Source: Davidsoniella eucalypti (Eukaryota > Ascomycota > Sordariomycetes > Microascales > Ceratocystidaceae). From it: 64,000 bases of DNA. Shown in pieces: positions 44,742 through 58,500 of the stretch (positions are counted from its first letter, which is position 1; each line of letters opens with the position of its first letter). The stretch lies in the NCBI GenBank assembly GCA_004009845.1, contig RMBW01000022.1, forward strand, positions 124,001 through 188,000, in the 5' to 3' direction. The position numbers and the translations under genes were made by a program. The notes below the pieces were generated by a model. That model was not told where the DNA came from. It saw only the letters and a program-made list of their open reading frames with translations, and did no database searches.

Positions 44742-47700
44742 TTATTGCTTCATGAGATACAACCTGCCATCATCATGAGCTTTTCTAGCATTCGGAGCTA
44801 GAGGCAACGGTCCATAAAGTTCACGATAGCGTCTCGCCTCATCCACTTGGCTCGTGATATAGCTGAGTAAATCGGTGATAGGCGCGCGGAGATCGTCGAG
44901 TTCACTGATGATGCCGTTGCCCCGAGCAATATGTCTGATGCTAAGCGTCGTGATGCAGGACTCGATACGACTGACTTGATGCGCCATAAAGGCCAGCATG
45001 ATACTCTCGCCAAACTCGCCACCACGTTGACGCAGTCGATCCAGAATCGCTGTCTCTGGCTCCATGATGGTGGCGCGCTGTGTGGTTTCGAGGGCGCAGC
45101 AGAGCATTTCAAGACGCAGGCTGACATGCCAGAGCTGCCAGATGATCTCCGGGTCAAACGAGAGCTGGGCACCAGGCGTCGAGGCCATGATAGCCGATGG
45201 CTGAGCTGTTATGCTTTGCTCTGCAGAGGCAGAATCGTGGATTTGGTGGTGCTCGATACGACCGGCAAGGACATGAGGATATAGCGAGTAGATGAGCTCT
45301 GGGTTTTCAAGGCCCTTGAGCTTGCGCTCGCCCAGCTCCTTGACCTCGAAGCCTTGCGAACTGAGCGTCTTCAGGTCTTTGCGAATAGCAGCTGCGTATG
45401 TCTCGTCGTTGAAGATGTCTTCACAAGAAAGATGGACACCCTCCCGCTCGTTCTGGAAGTTCTCTAGTGAACGCTGTATTTCCTGAATCAGATCGGAACT
45501 GACAGTGATTTGGCCGCCGTCGGCAACTGAAGAGATACGTGCTGCCTTGTTGACCATAGGGCCAAAGTAATCCATACGTCGAGTCACGGGGTCAACTTCG
45601 CTGACACACTCGCCAAAGTGAATTCCCATACGAACAGACAATCCCTTGAAGATCAACTGTCCGTCTTTATCAAACTCGGGCTGTCCGAACTCAGAGTTCA
45701 AGACCTCAGCAGGCCAGTTCACTTCCAGCAAGTGATTTTGCACCGCAAAACACCACAGCAATGCCGAAGTCGCCGTAGGGAACGAAACCATGAAGGCATC
45801 ACCTTCAGTCTTGACTTCATAGCCACCAATCAGCCGCAACTGGCGACGCATCACTTCGTTATGGAGCTTGATGGCTGAGCGCATGGCGCTTGAATGCATT
45901 TCCCAAAGCATTGTCGAGTTCTTGATATCCGAGAACACAATAGCCACGGTTCCTGTAGGCGCTGCAATTTCAGCTCCTAGACGGCCCAAAGTCGAGTCAA
46001 GCACATCATCGCGAGCCTTGCGCGTTCTGCGCCCTGCAAACATGGTGCTTTCCAAGTAAAGAGATTGAGGTCTCGTACTAGGGCTGCGGTTCAGGCGAGA
46101 CTTCTCATAACGCTTCTTAAGGTCCGAGACGTCAAGCATCATGACCATGAGCTTGCCGGTTGCGCCGTGAGCAATGGCCGTATCACGAAGACGCTGTGCG
46201 TTGGCCATGAGGTCCGGCGACTCATTCTCTGCGCGGCAGATATCCGCGATTAGCTTGTGGTCGAGATATTCCCAAAGATCACGGGTTGCCAGGACCAGAT
46301 ATTCATCCTCATCGGTAAGCTTCAATTCGGCGACATCGGGGGCCGCAATGACAGATGGCATCAACTCATGGTAACCAAAGGCACGCGAGACGTTAAGTGT
46401 GTCGTTGAGCTTTCCGCTACGCGAGACCCAGCCTCCAGCTTCACGGATACGGCGACGTTCCATTTCTTCTGCGGGATCATGTTTGTGGGTGAGTATTCGA
46501 TACGAATCACTAGTGATTAGCATGGCCTCAACATCACCAACGTTGGCAACATATAGGCTAGTGCCCTGTAAGTACGCAACAGTGGCTACAGCGCCAGACT
46601 TAAGGTCCTCCGGACTGAGAATAACAGGCGAGGATGTTGATGAGCGGTGTGCAGTGACAGGCCGGTCTTCGGATGATTGCAGGGCTGCATTGATTAAATC
46701 GCGGTTAACCGTCAGGAAAGACCGTCGTAGAGCGTCTGCGGGACTATCTTTTCGTTGGTCGGCTATCTTAAGCTCTGAAGTCAAGATATTCTGCAAGTTC
46801 TCATTCAGGTACAAGGCAATCTTGGAACCACCTCGTGGCATAGGCTGTCCATCAAACAATCCAATAAGCAGCGATTCGGGGCCGTTGAATTTAGGAAACA
46901 AAAGGTCTATAGTCGATAAATGTTCGTGTCGGCCAATCGTATCGGCCATACCATATGGAAGCACACCGGCAATAGAATTAGTCGTTCTCAGACGGAAATC
47001 CTCACTGAAATTAGGCAAGGAGGACTCGCGGGCACTGATAGTTAGGTCCATAAGACCGAGAACTCGAAGATCTTTGAGGACAGTGAAATCACTGTAATCG
47101 GTCTGGCCCATATTCAAGGACGTAGGCGAAGCCCGTTTGATTTCCATTCGTTTATTGCCCGACAAGTTGAGGTAGCGGAGAAGAAGATTAGAATGCCAGT
47201 TCCAGTCATATGGAACATTAGAGATGTTATATTTCAGCCAGTTGCTACCGACATCAAGAATCGCTAGGCACCTCGCACGGGAGATTTCAGCCGGAAGATT
47301 GACGAATTTATTACCGTTCAGATACAAAGCTTGCAAAGGCGAGTTCAATTCCAAGTCATCGGCTGGTAAGTTGGTCAAGTTGTTGCCGGAAGCATAGAGT
47401 TCGACTAGGCTCAGCCATCTCTTCAGTGCTCTTTGAGGAATTTCATCGATCAAATTATATGATATGTTGAGAACTCGAATTTCAGTCAAGAGAAACAATG
47501 CGTGGAAGATATCTTCGTCGAGGCGGTTGTCAGCCACAAGTAGGACACGCATAGAACCGACGAACGTCTGTTCTTTGCGTATGGCAGAGTCCATGCGAGA
47601 TGCGACTGATCCAGCCAGGGTCGTCTGGGACGGATTTCTAGAAACAACCTTGGCGTTGCGTCCTTTACCATACACAGAAACAACAGAGCCCTTGCGGTCA

Positions 47701-50700
47701 GTTCCAGGAGACAACGGTGGCGGTCCAACACTAAGCAGTGTGGAAGAAGCCTGGCTAGGCCGTCGAAGATCATCGAGAGTTTCCTGGCTGGGGAAATTTG
47801 TAAGCGTAGGGGGGCTACCAGATTTGGCCGGCGTCGGTTGTGTAGAGGTTTCTTCTCCGAACGGTTTCGGTTGTTTGGCGGAAGGCTTTGGGAAGGCGCT
47901 AAGGACATTTGACGATATGTTCAAGTACTCTAGTTTGTTTGCCCACCAGATTTCGGATGGGATTTTGGCAATGTTGTTTGAATGGATATCAAGAGACCGC
48001 AGCTCGGTCAGGCATCCGATCTGCGGAGGAAGTTCGGAGATTTTGTTATACGAGAGTCGGAGATCTTCAAGGGCATGTAGGAACGAGATTTGAGGCGGGA
48101 TGATGCTTAGGATATTTTTATCCATAATAAGAGTGACAAGATTAGGCATGAAGACATACGACTTGTCGATGTTCGTCAACTTGCCGTTGGAGAGATTGAG
48201 TGTTTTGAGGGTACTAACGACGTCTTCCAGTTCGAATATCGTCAAGGGGTTTGAGTTCAACCGAAGACTAACAAGATAGTTGAATTTGCCGGAGAATTGT
48301 GAAATCTGGTTATGGTCCGCCGAGAACACTTCAAGCCTGGGAATTTCGGCAACAACATCAATATTGTCGATAATGTTGTACTTGCAGTCAAATTCGCGTA
48401 GTCTGACAAGATCCTTTAAGGTTGGTGGTAGAGGGTTGACAACTTGATTGTTGGTGATCAAGAAACGCTCTAGATTCTTCAGTTGGCCAATTTCTTCCGG
48501 AATCTGAGTGATAGCATTAAAACTGATATCTAGCTCGTGGAGGTTGATCAGGTTGCAGATAAACGGAGGGAATTTATCGATGAAGTTTGATGACAAGTTG
48601 AGGGACCTTAGCATCTGGTATGACTCAAAATAAGATGGTAGAGAGGACAGTCGGTTGTTGGCAAAACTGAGGTATCGTAGGTTAGAAAGTTCCTCAAGCT
48701 CGGCGCCTTCAAGAGTCTCAATAAAGTTATTTGCGATATCCAAATGGTTTAGGTTCACGGCCCGTCCGAAGCTGACTGGTAGACGGCGGATCTCGTTATT
48801 ATTGTACTTGATCTCTGTTAGCTTGGAACATAGAGAAACAAAGTCGCGCGGTATCTCCAAAGTCAGATTCCGAGAGAGATTTAGAGACTCGATTTCTTCG
48901 GTGCGTTTGAACATAGGGATCGGAATGGTCGATATATTTTTGCCGGAAAGATCGATGTGTGTTGCCTTCTGGATTCTCATAAGACCAGGGACAATCCCGG
49001 CTTTAGACAAAATAGGATCCCGGGTTGTTAAGAACATGAATCGACAAAGGTAGCTATTATCCTCTCTGCCAATATCAGGGATGCGGTCTTGCTCTTTGTA
49101 GCCGGCTTGCTCCAGTAGTCGTTTCTGGAGAGCCAGAGGGCGCTCTGAGGGTTTCAAGACGCGAAACAGATCATGTGTCTTTAGCACAATGTTGTAGTTG
49201 TCAGAGCTGTCGGATCCATATGACTTCTTTATCAGCTGGCCTGCTACATCCGACACAGTAGAATTCAGAGGCATGGACAAAGTAGCAAATGTGCCATCGC
49301 CACGAAATATACGAATACAATATGATGGTGTCTTCTCTTCGTTGCGATATGGCCGCCCCATCTCATCGGTTTGTAGAGAGTTGATAGGGGCATCGCCATC
49401 TGCAGTCTTTCGCACGCCCCAACTGTCAGGTGCATTCCACGAGCCGAGGGGTTCGTCTAGCGATCCCACTGAGCCGGCAGTTTGGCGGCGAGGAGCCTCA
49501 CCACGATCACGTGGGAACGTTTCACTACGAGGGATTGGGCCATCATCGTCGATGACTCCACGCATGTCTCTCAAATTGGTGTCAAGGAAGAAAGCAGTGG
49601 CTTTACGATCAGTCGGGCCAATCATGTCTTCGTCATATAGACGGCCATTTCGTGGTTTCTTGGCAAAGGGATATTTGTTCTGGAAGGCGGCTTGCTGTCG
49701 GATTTCGGGGGTATCAAAGATATCGTTGGAGAATACGGAGCTATTATTGCTCACGGGGTAATGGTATGAACTGGCATAGCCTGGGGACACTTGGGCGCGA
49801 GTGATCTCTTGTCGTGAAGTTTTGTGTGTTATGGAACGAGCAGAACTGGCATAGTGGCTCCGGCTACTTGCGGGAGAAGATGTCGATTCTTTGTCTTCTT
49901 TGCTTTTGCCATGAATGAGACGTCTGAAGACACCGCCACGTTTCGTTTGGTTGTTATTTGGTGAAGAGGGACCATCGCGACTGGTGGCTTGACTAGATGC
50001 AGGACTTTGCGCACGACTCCTGTTAGAATAAAGAGTTGTGGCCGAGCCTCCGCGGTCTCTCTGGCGATCGCGCGTCACTTGCGAAGAGATTGTCGATGCT
50101 GCGTCGTCTCGACTATTTGTTGGTCTTAGAGCACGTGGGTCGTCGTTGCTCCTGTTGTGTCGGTGTCCGTTGTTCATGATGCCAGAATGGCCGGAGCGAT
50201 TGGAAGAGGAGGTTTTGGGGGGAACCTGTACGGCACCGTCTGACATATATCTGTCTCGATCAGGGCCAGCCATGACGTCGCGCACAGGAGCGTCGCCGTA
50301 TCGAGCGATATCCTGGAAAGAGTTAGTTTGTGGTTAACGAAACCAGAAAAAGAAACGAAGGGAAATAGGGAAAATTGAATAAGAAAAATTGGAAAAAAAA
50401 AATTGAGGGAAAAAAAAATGTGTGTAGTGAGGATGGATAGTCATACGTCTTGATCTTGGTATAGGAAAGGCACAACTTCAGGCGCTGGTACAGGCGTGCG
50501 CGGTCTTGAAGAAGAAGGCGAGACATCTCGATGGTCCGTGGCATTTGAATGGTTGCGGCCGCGGTGGATACGGCCCTGACTAAAGGATCGGGGACGAGCG
50601 TCTCTGGTGAGCGGCGCATGTGCCTCGAAAACGTCCCTGCCGCCAGGAAAGTCTTCGCCAAAGAAACCTTTAAGTTTCTGCATGCCGCCACGACGGTTCA

Positions 50701-51996
50701 TGCCAGAGCCTTGACTACTAGCAGTTGCTATGCTGGCTTGAGATGGCCGCCGGTGGTCCTCATAGAACTCGATATCGGGCGAGTCGCGGCCAGTGAGCGT
50801 GCTATGGTTGCCAGAACCAATGGACAGCTGGTCAGCACGTAGAGAGGCGCGGAAGCCAGGCGAGAGCTGCGAGCCATTGGACAGGTTGTCACTGGAGTCG
50901 TTGAGGAACGAGGTGGCTAAGCTACCATTATTGTTGTTATTTTTGTTACTACTGGCCCCTGGGGCTCCAACATTGTGCAAAGTCATCCACGGTGGAAACT
51001 GTGAGCCCGAGCCAGGAATGGCCGTGGGCGGATTGTGTTGAATGTATGGGATACGAGCTGTCAGGTTATCCAGCGAGTCTAGATTGGGCGTGTCGAGAAC
51101 GGTCAGTTCACGGCGAAAGCTGTCGAGGGGGCGCTGAAGCGAATTTCTTCTCGAGTCGTCTGAAGTCGTAGATGATGGCGAATGTGTTAGATGTGAGGTA
51201 TTGGCTGTAGTGGGCGATATTTGCTGGTTATCATTGGTAGATGTGAAGGTTGCGCTATGTTATGTCAGCGACTGCAATAAGTTACGGATATATCTGGTCA
51301 TAGTGGTTGATGATTGATGATTGAGAGGCGAAAAATATCAGAAAGATGGATGGCAAAACTAAGAGCAAGAAGAGTACAAGAGTACGAGTAGACCCTAAGG
51401 GTGGAATGGTGATTTAAAAAAAAATTGTGTATAAAGGGATGGTGTTGGTCTACAAGCTAATTGTTCCCTATTGTCATTCTCTGATAATTGCTTTCTATCG
51501 GAACTATTCCACGTAATGCCCTCAAAAGCAATATTTTCTCTCTCTCTTTCTACTACTACTGCTTATAGCTTCATTTTGAGAGACCTAGTCTAGCGCCAGA
51601 CGAGCTCAGCTCGACAACTACCTAGCTAGTTGATATGCGAAGCGAAACAAGGGAGAGAAAGAGAGCGAGAAAGAAAGCCATGAAAAGGGCGTGACAGCGG
51701 GACTAGATAGCGGCCAGCAGTAAATTCTTACTACTAACTAGAAGTAGCTAACTGACGGAGCAAGCTATGGGATAATATGGCCCTAGCATACATGGACATG
51801 TTTTGCAGTTTGTCTGTAGGAAATACATGCAAGGTGCGTTTAGATTCGGAGCTTACTGGTCGGTGTTGAGACGGGCAGGAGGCATTCGCCGGGCCGAAGT
51901 CTGTTTGACGGTCGAAGAAGACGACTTGGTACTATCGGTGCTGTTGCTGTTGATAGTGATGGAGCTAAAGCGCGAAAACTCATCGTGCCTCGCCAT
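44742..51996 (-). CDS. CYR1: Adenylate cyclase (RA, LRR, PP2C-like and class III cyclase domains)
   Basis: Minus strand, three exons: 51996-51857, 51254-50447 and 50312-44742; introns 51856-51255 (602 bp, phase 2) and 50446-50313 (134 bp, phase 0); 2172 residues. Start MARHDEFSRFSSITINS. Ser/Asn/Arg-rich disordered N-terminus to about 640. Ras-association domain about 645-745 (YCIRIFRGDGTFATLSMPL). A long leucine-rich-repeat array about 765-1400, interrupted by a Ser/Pro insert. PP2C-like domain about 1470-1730 (GLFDG, VANVGDVEAMLI). Class III catalytic domain from about 1765 (TVAIVFSDIKNSTMLWEMH, EGDAFMVSF, MGIHFGECVSE) and a C-terminal regulatory tail. The order and size match Pezizomycotina and yeast adenylate cyclases, activated by Ras and/or G-alpha and giving cAMP for protein kinase A in response to glucose and surface cues. 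The metal-binding Asp in FSDIKN is present. Confidence 0.96.
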
Positions 51997-54900
51997 GATG
52001 ACAGGCTGTTACAGCACAAATATTTAGCGGCAGACCATGCCACAGCACAACTAGTCTGGAAACTTGGAAGGTGTGTGGTGGGTTGTGGGTTGTGCGTCGA
52101 GTGTGGAAGGGGGGTCGTCGTGTGTCGGATGAAGATGCTTAACTGTATCAGAGCTATATTGGTGTGGGTTGGACAGGAGACAATGGTGGAATTAACAAAG
52201 CAAGGCGCGAAAGAGAAAGTGATCGTCGGTATCAGCAAGTCAAGACCCGAAATATGTCAATTGAGGGCTGGTCCGATGAGCGACACAAGGGCACTCGATC
52301 AATGGATGGCAGAGGATAGCCTAGAGTCGGATAGAATGGGATATTTATTGGGCGGTATCGAGTCGAGTATCGCTAGATCGAGAATGGTTCCTGGACCAGC
52401 AGGCAGAAGACAATATCGATATAATAGTCCGTGGGGGAGTTGTCGATTGATGAAGCGAGGAGATTCCGACCGCTGAAATCGGTGTTGGGTGTTTTGACGT
52501 GATTGTATGGCGCTTACGTTGCTTCGTGATAGGGTAAGCAATAATTTGGTGAGAACTAAGCGGGCCCGTAAAGCTGCTGACTGGCCTTTGTTGTTCTTGC
52601 TAGATTTGGATCAAAGAGGTCCGTTGATTTCTGCTCAAGATCTTGTGGGGGGTCGAGAAAACATAACCTAAGCACTTCTTTCTCGCTTTATTATTGCTCG
52701 TCTCAATTCAAAGATGCTAAAAAACTACGACAAACTACAGCATTCTGCGCCGTCAATGTCTCCTGCAATCAAGATGGGAAGGATTTCAGGCGTGGATGGG
52801 AGGATTCCAGATGGAGCGCTGCCGACAGCTCTGTGTTTATCTCTATCTGCCAATATCGAAGTCTAGCCAGCCAACCCACATGAATCACTTCAATCGCTTA
52901 AAGAAGTCCGTCAAATCATACAGATATATAGTGTAGGGGCCAGCCTAGCCTGTTTGGTGTTCTTAGCATTCTTTTCTAGGGAACCTATAAGCCCCCAACG
53001 ATAATTTGATAATTGCTAGCTTGGTGGGATGTATAGACAGAGTTTCCTCCATAAAACTTGCTGAACATCATCCCGGTGTATCAGCCGTACGTTATGTGAG
53101 ACTTGGAAAAGAATTACGTATATGATATATAAGAAACAGCTGTTGCTTCTTGCTGATATCTTACATGCATATCTAGTACCAATGCTATGTATTACATGTA
53201 ATTTGAGGCTTGTTATACAACCTTCTTGTGCCTCTTTACCCAGACCTCCGGACTACTGTGGCGTCTCATCCAACAGCCTATCTCTCCAGGATCAACGGTA
53301 CTTGTTGATGCAAATCGATAACCGACTAGGGTTCCTACAAATTATGTATGTATATCAAATTGGTTGGAAGAGACAAAATACAACTCTTTCCTTGTCTGTT
53401 TTTACTTTTGATTGCCCGCTCAGCCTAGCTGTCAATGAGCCCATGTCGCTTAGACGAGTTGTCGGCCTTGCTTTGGATGTACATGTATGTATGAATGTAT
53501 GTATATGTGCAGATACATACATACAGATACATAATACATATAGTAGTAATGACTAAATAAGGGAGCCTATTGTTCGGGGCTGGTTGCCACCAGGGAGCCG
53601 TGCCGTTTCACAAGTCGCAGGTCAAGCAGCCAGTCCAAACAGCAAAATATATATATATATATTCTTTTTTTTCTTAGTCCTGAAAGCCTTGGGCGCCTGC
53701 CAAGCTTTCCAGGCCCTACTGACCTGACGCAGGACTCAGGGAAGAAGCAATCGCCCTCGCTAACTAGTCCGACAACCTATACAGGTACACATATACAATA
53801 ATATGAGGTGACAACTCTGTACGTACAACTACACCTATTCTGTTTTAGCCTTCTAAAAGAAGAAAAGTCCGCGGATATGCCAGAAACTTTGCTGCTCTCT
53901 TTTCCTTTCAACACAAGGGAGCCCTGAAAACTAGGTTAGCAAGGAGACAAGGCTGGGGGTCATGATTTACGATGTGCGTAAAAATCCACATTTACAATGC
54001 TACAACGTCGTATTCGACGGTCGATGATGATTTTACCACAAACACTTCCATCGTAGTTAAACAAAGCCTAGACTGAAGATACAGGCCCTTTATTATGCCA
54101 TTACATCAAGTTGACGACGTAGAGTGGATGCACTTTAGGTGCTGTATGGCATGGCTGAGCAGACGCTATCTCGGGCTTCATGCGTATTGGTTTGTTCTTT
54201 TTTTTTTTTAATTCATTTATCTTATGGAGCTATAGAGCTATGAAGATTGGTTTGTTCTTATCTGCTACTGTTCTGTACATAAGGCTTTCTTAATTGTTAC
54301 AGGGTCATGATTCTAAGATGCTGTTGGCCAACTATTGTTTGCCTTACAAGGCTACACTACTGCATATGGTACAGAGCCGCTGGCTTGATCGTACATTTAT
54401 AGCACAGCCATTCTTTGGGGGGTTTCCCTCTAATTTATCTTTAAAAATTCGTCTCTTGGTGACCGAGCCGTAGCCGATGGGGGGTTGGATCAAAGGTGGG
54501 TGGAAACAAATCTTGCTAGAATTGGCGAGCTGTGGATGGGCCACCAACCCTCCTACATAATGATTTAGTGAATACTTTTTAGCTTCCCCGGTAGACTTTT
54601 GGGCGGTGATTAAACGCATTATACCGGTGCATTCTCGGTTCGCAGACAAGTGCCACCAACTAAATGAGCAATCTCCTCAACCCATTGTCATGGGGCTCTT
54701 TTTCATGACGAAGGCTACATGAATCAACACCACGATATGTAACATGTAATCCATACGTACTTATCAGTCCCTGTCCATATGCTTGTGATGAACAACGTTT
54801 TCTGTGTCATTTTTATCAAGGTGGAAATGGAGCTTTGATAGCTATGTAGCACCTCGTTTCCTAAGATACACAGCCCTGAATTAATACTGGACAACTACTT

Positions 54901-56436
54901 CTCAACAGTGATAGGCCACTGAGATAAGAACATTTGCTATGGTTTTTTTATGAGCATTTCAACTTCTAATCCTTTCCGGGAAACCCCACCTCGTTGGGAA
55001 CCTGCCTCAAAGCCTCCGATCATTTTGTAGCTCCTTGTATTATGAACAATGAACACCGATACACATTACTACGTAAAACTAAAAAGCCTTTAACGATGGA
55101 ATTGGCCCAACAAACCGCACATATTCGATATACAATAAGATACTCACTATATCGCATGTCACCGTCGCCACTATAAGCCGTGCATAGCGTCATAGCTTCC
55201 ACTAGCACACGCGCGCGCCGTCATATACCACGTTATATAGAGACCATATCCTGTAAACATACAGCTTCAAAGGCAATAGTCGCACATTTCCCTAGTCATC
55301 ACAGTTACAACTTTGGTACGCAACACATCCTATCTTGACCTACTACACACAATATACTGTATGTACAGGACTTGTTGTTTAGCCAAGCTCGGTGTTTGAT
55401 AGTTAGTATTTCCTATTTTTATAGCTGCTGTGAGCTGCTGTTTCTAGTTTCCCATGTGTCTTTTTGCATGGGACTACAAACAACCAATATAACAACAACA
55501 TCTGCGCCTTCACTTGCTGTTTCGAGTCCTGGCTTGACATGAAATAGCGTCGGTGCTATCCCGAGTGGAAACATGCCCTAAGATTAGCAGGACGCCTAAA
55601 ATCGGTACAGGTGTGTGTATCATCGGCGTCGCAGCACTGAAGAGCTTTAGGGTTATGCCAGAAATACATTTTGCAAAAATTCAACTGGAAGCACTGTGTC
55701 CAGCGAACAATAACTAGGGTTATACAGTACACTAACCCTACACACTCCATCATCGATTCGATTTTGATGATCTCGATGGCTGTCCCAGTGTAGTGCTTGC
55801 TCTCTAGACTATCAATAAAATCATCGTCATCAGTGCAGTGCTTGCAACAGTCGCTTGCACATGTCTTTATATTTACAGACAATATTTAAAACATAAGCTA
55901 ACGAAAAAAGACGGGCTGTTATCATGCAGATTATTCCCACAACGGAGCAAATTGAAGCGCTAGATATGCAGCGCAACCGCCGGGAATTTCTCCGCATCAG
56001 CCTAGTCCCGTACTATATATGACAAGTAGCCACCTTCGGGAAGATAGAAAGGTGTGATAGCCGCCTTTCGACTTCTGGTTCCCGGAAATATGAGGCTGTG
56101 AGAGGCAGATGTATGCTGGATCGCATATTCCTTACAGCGTGTGATTGCAGATTCACGTAGTTAAGCGTAGCCCCCTCTTCATCCTACATCACCAATCATT
56201 TTAATCACCCCTCTCCCTCTTACATATCTGCATCAAGGTAATCTCATTCGTGATTGCCACTGCGGGAACGGAAACCAAGGCTTACATAGGCGGTGCTGCA
56301 TAGTAACCATACATGCAGCCGATATATTGCCAGTAGAGACACTACACATACACATATATATATCGTGTTGCTTGCGCTTCTGATTGCGCTCTATCCATCT
56401 TTCGTACTATCCCGTTCGAAATATCTCTACCTCACC
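51997..56436. other. 4.4 kb gene-free divergent region
   Basis: Lies between the adenylate cyclase and alpha-glucosidase genes, so it holds both promoters. About 52,000-52,500 is relatively GC-rich (likely cyclase promoter or leader). The rest is AT-rich, with an (AT)8 run at 53647-53662 and the small A-tailed element at 54186-54259. A near-palindrome CCTTTCCGGGAAACC lies near 54,975. Open frames are short and unlike known proteins. Confidence 0.45.
54186..54259 (-). mobile_element. Tiny A-tailed retroposon-like element with target-site duplication (copy B)
   Basis: On the + strand the direct repeat ATTGGTTTGTTCTT lies at 54186-54199 and 54246-54259. Between them the minus strand reads the same body as the element at 12404-12478 (CTTCATAGCTCTATAGCT to GATAAATGAATT, one C/T difference) and then 12 A. 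The last three bases of the repeat may belong to the element, giving a duplication of 11-14 bp. The duplicated sequence differs from that of copy A, so the two insertions were independent. Read on the element strand, both duplications begin AAGAAYAA. Confidence 0.7.
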
Positions 56437-58427
56437 ATGGTTACACTAGAACGTAACAAGCCTTCATGGTGGAAGGAGAGTTCTGTCTATCAGATCTACC
56501 CGGCGTCATTCAAAGACTCGACCGGAAATGGCACGGGTGACCTCAAGGGAATCATATCCAAGGTCGACTACCTCAAGGAACTCGGCGTTGACATAGTTTG
56601 GTTATCGCCCATCTTCAAGAGTCCTCAAGTAGACATGGTAAGCCACCTTTTGAAATCCCGCTAGAACTGTGTGTTGACAGAAAAACCGAATCTTTCAAGG
56701 GTTACGACGTCGCCGACTACAAGTCCATTCATCCTCCGTATGGCAACGTTGACGATGTATTGGAACTTCGCGACAAACTTCATGAACGTGGAATGAAACT
56801 AGTTTTGGATCTTGTTGTGAACCATACTAGCGACCAGCATGACTGGTTCAAGCAGGCCATCAGCTCTAAAGACAGTCCGTACAGAGACTATTACATCTGG
56901 CGCAAGCCCAAGTACGCTGCCGATGGCACCAGACAACCACCAAACAACTGGATCTCGCACTTTCAAGGTACGTCCAAAGAGCGCATATAATAGAACCCTC
57001 GTACCAAGATCAGGCTCTAACCGAATAAACAAAGGCCCTGCCTGGAGATACGATGAAGCCTCAGATGAGTATTACCTTCACCTCTTCTGCCCCGAGCAGC
57101 CTGACCTTAACTGGGAAAACCCCGCTGTGCGCGATGCCGTTTACGACGTGATCCGGTTCTGGCTGGATCGCGGTATCGATGGGTTCCGCATGGATGTAAT
57201 CAACTTTATCAGCAAGCCCGAAGGTCTGCCAGATAGCATCAGTGCAGATGTTCCGCGAGGCTGTGATCTGTACTCGGCCGGGCCACGACTACACGAATAT
57301 CTGAAGCAGATCGGTGATATCCTTAAAGAGTACAATGCTTTCAGTGTTGGTGAGATGCCTTGTGTGAGCGACGCTTCTGAGATCATAAAGAGTGTCGCCG
57401 CGGACCGTGGTGAGCTGAACATGATCTTCCACTTTGACTTGTAAGAACACAAAGAAGATACCTCCCACCCTCCTCCAATTGTTTACGCCACTGACTGCTC
57501 ACTGTAGCGTATGCATCGACTATGGCCCCGAAGGCAAGTTCAGCCCAAAAAACTGGTCTGTGAACGAACTCAAGACCCTTATCAACAAATGGCAACGCTT
57601 CATGTACGACCACGACGGATGGAATGCGCTGTATCTTGAGAATCACGACCAGCCTCGCACGGTTTCGCGATTCGTCAGGTCGACGCCAGCTACGCAGTTT
57701 ACAGCAAGCAAGATGTTTTCTATCCTACAGCTACTCCAAGCCGGCACGCCGTTCATCTATCAAGGTCAGGAACTGGGCATGTCAAACATGCCCGCGGACT
57801 GGCCTATGGAAGAATACAAGGACGTGGACTGCCTCAATCATTGGTCGTAAGTTTCCCCCTCGCATCATCCGTAGACCGTTAACCTCTTGCTAATCGAATA
57901 TAAAACCTTCCTTGAAAATAAATAGTCTTCACAAGAATGGTACGCCAGAGGAGATCGCTTTGGTGCGCTCAGAGTATCTTCTCAAATCACGCGATAACGC
58001 CCGCACCCCTATGCAATGGGACGCCTCCCCCAACGCCGGCTTCTCCTCGGCCGAGCCGTGGATGCGCGTAAACACCAACTATCCGTGGGTTAATGCTGCC
58101 GCCCAAATTGGCGATGCTTCATTGCCGTATAGTTTCTGGGGCAAAGTCTTGCGCACGCGCAAACAGCTCAAGGACATCTTCGTCTATGGTGACTTCAAGC
58201 TGGTCGATGAACTGAACGAGTTGGTTGTGGCGTACTTGAGAACGTCATCAGAGGGCAAAAAGGCTTTGATCGTGTGTAGTTTCGTATCGGAGAAGATCCA
58301 GTGGCACGGGTGGAAAGGCTCGGTGGTGGAATTGCTTCTCAGTAACTACGATCGCTCGTTGGAGCACTTCCAAGGTGCTGTTATCGATCTAGAACCGTAT
58401 GAAGCTGCTGCTATTATTGTAGACTAG
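56437..58427 (+). CDS. GH13 alpha-glucosidase (maltase / oligo-1,6-glucosidase type)
   Basis: Five exons: 56437-56637, 56700-56967, 57035-57440, 57508-57846 and 57926-58427, giving 571 residues. Introns are 62-79 bp; the first two end in AAG. The ATG at 56437 (CACCATGG context) begins MVTLERNKPSWWKESSVYQI, typical of intracellular fungal maltases; an in-frame upstream ATG at 56293 would add a non-conserved stretch. GH13 motifs: LDLVVNHTSDQH, DGFRMDVINF with nucleophile Asp210, VGEMP with acid/base Glu263, and ENHDQPR with Asp339. Domain B follows motif I (YIWRKPKY). The family hydrolyses terminal alpha-1,4 or alpha-1,6 glucosidic bonds in maltose, sucrose or isomaltose; specificity is not clear from sequence. 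No signal peptide, so probably cytosolic. Convergent with the RTC4 gene, 73 bp between stops. Confidence 0.92.
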
Positions 58428-58500
58428 GCGAATGTGATTCGTTATGTGCTTCTGTACACTCTATATTATATTGTTGGTTGTTTATATAATCGTCCGCTTA

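Noticed and set aside
46399..47097. 232-codon + frame inside the adenylate cyclase gene
   Set aside because: Antisense shadow of conserved coding sequence.
53122..53556. 144-codon + frame in the 4.4 kb gap
   Set aside because: Low-complexity ending encoded by ATGTATGTAT-type repeats; no family resemblance and no promoter-like leader.
56293..56436. Upstream in-frame start for the alpha-glucosidase
   Set aside because: It would add a non-conserved hydrophobic leader; family members start near the MVTLERNKPSWW sequence, and the ATG at 56437 has a better context.
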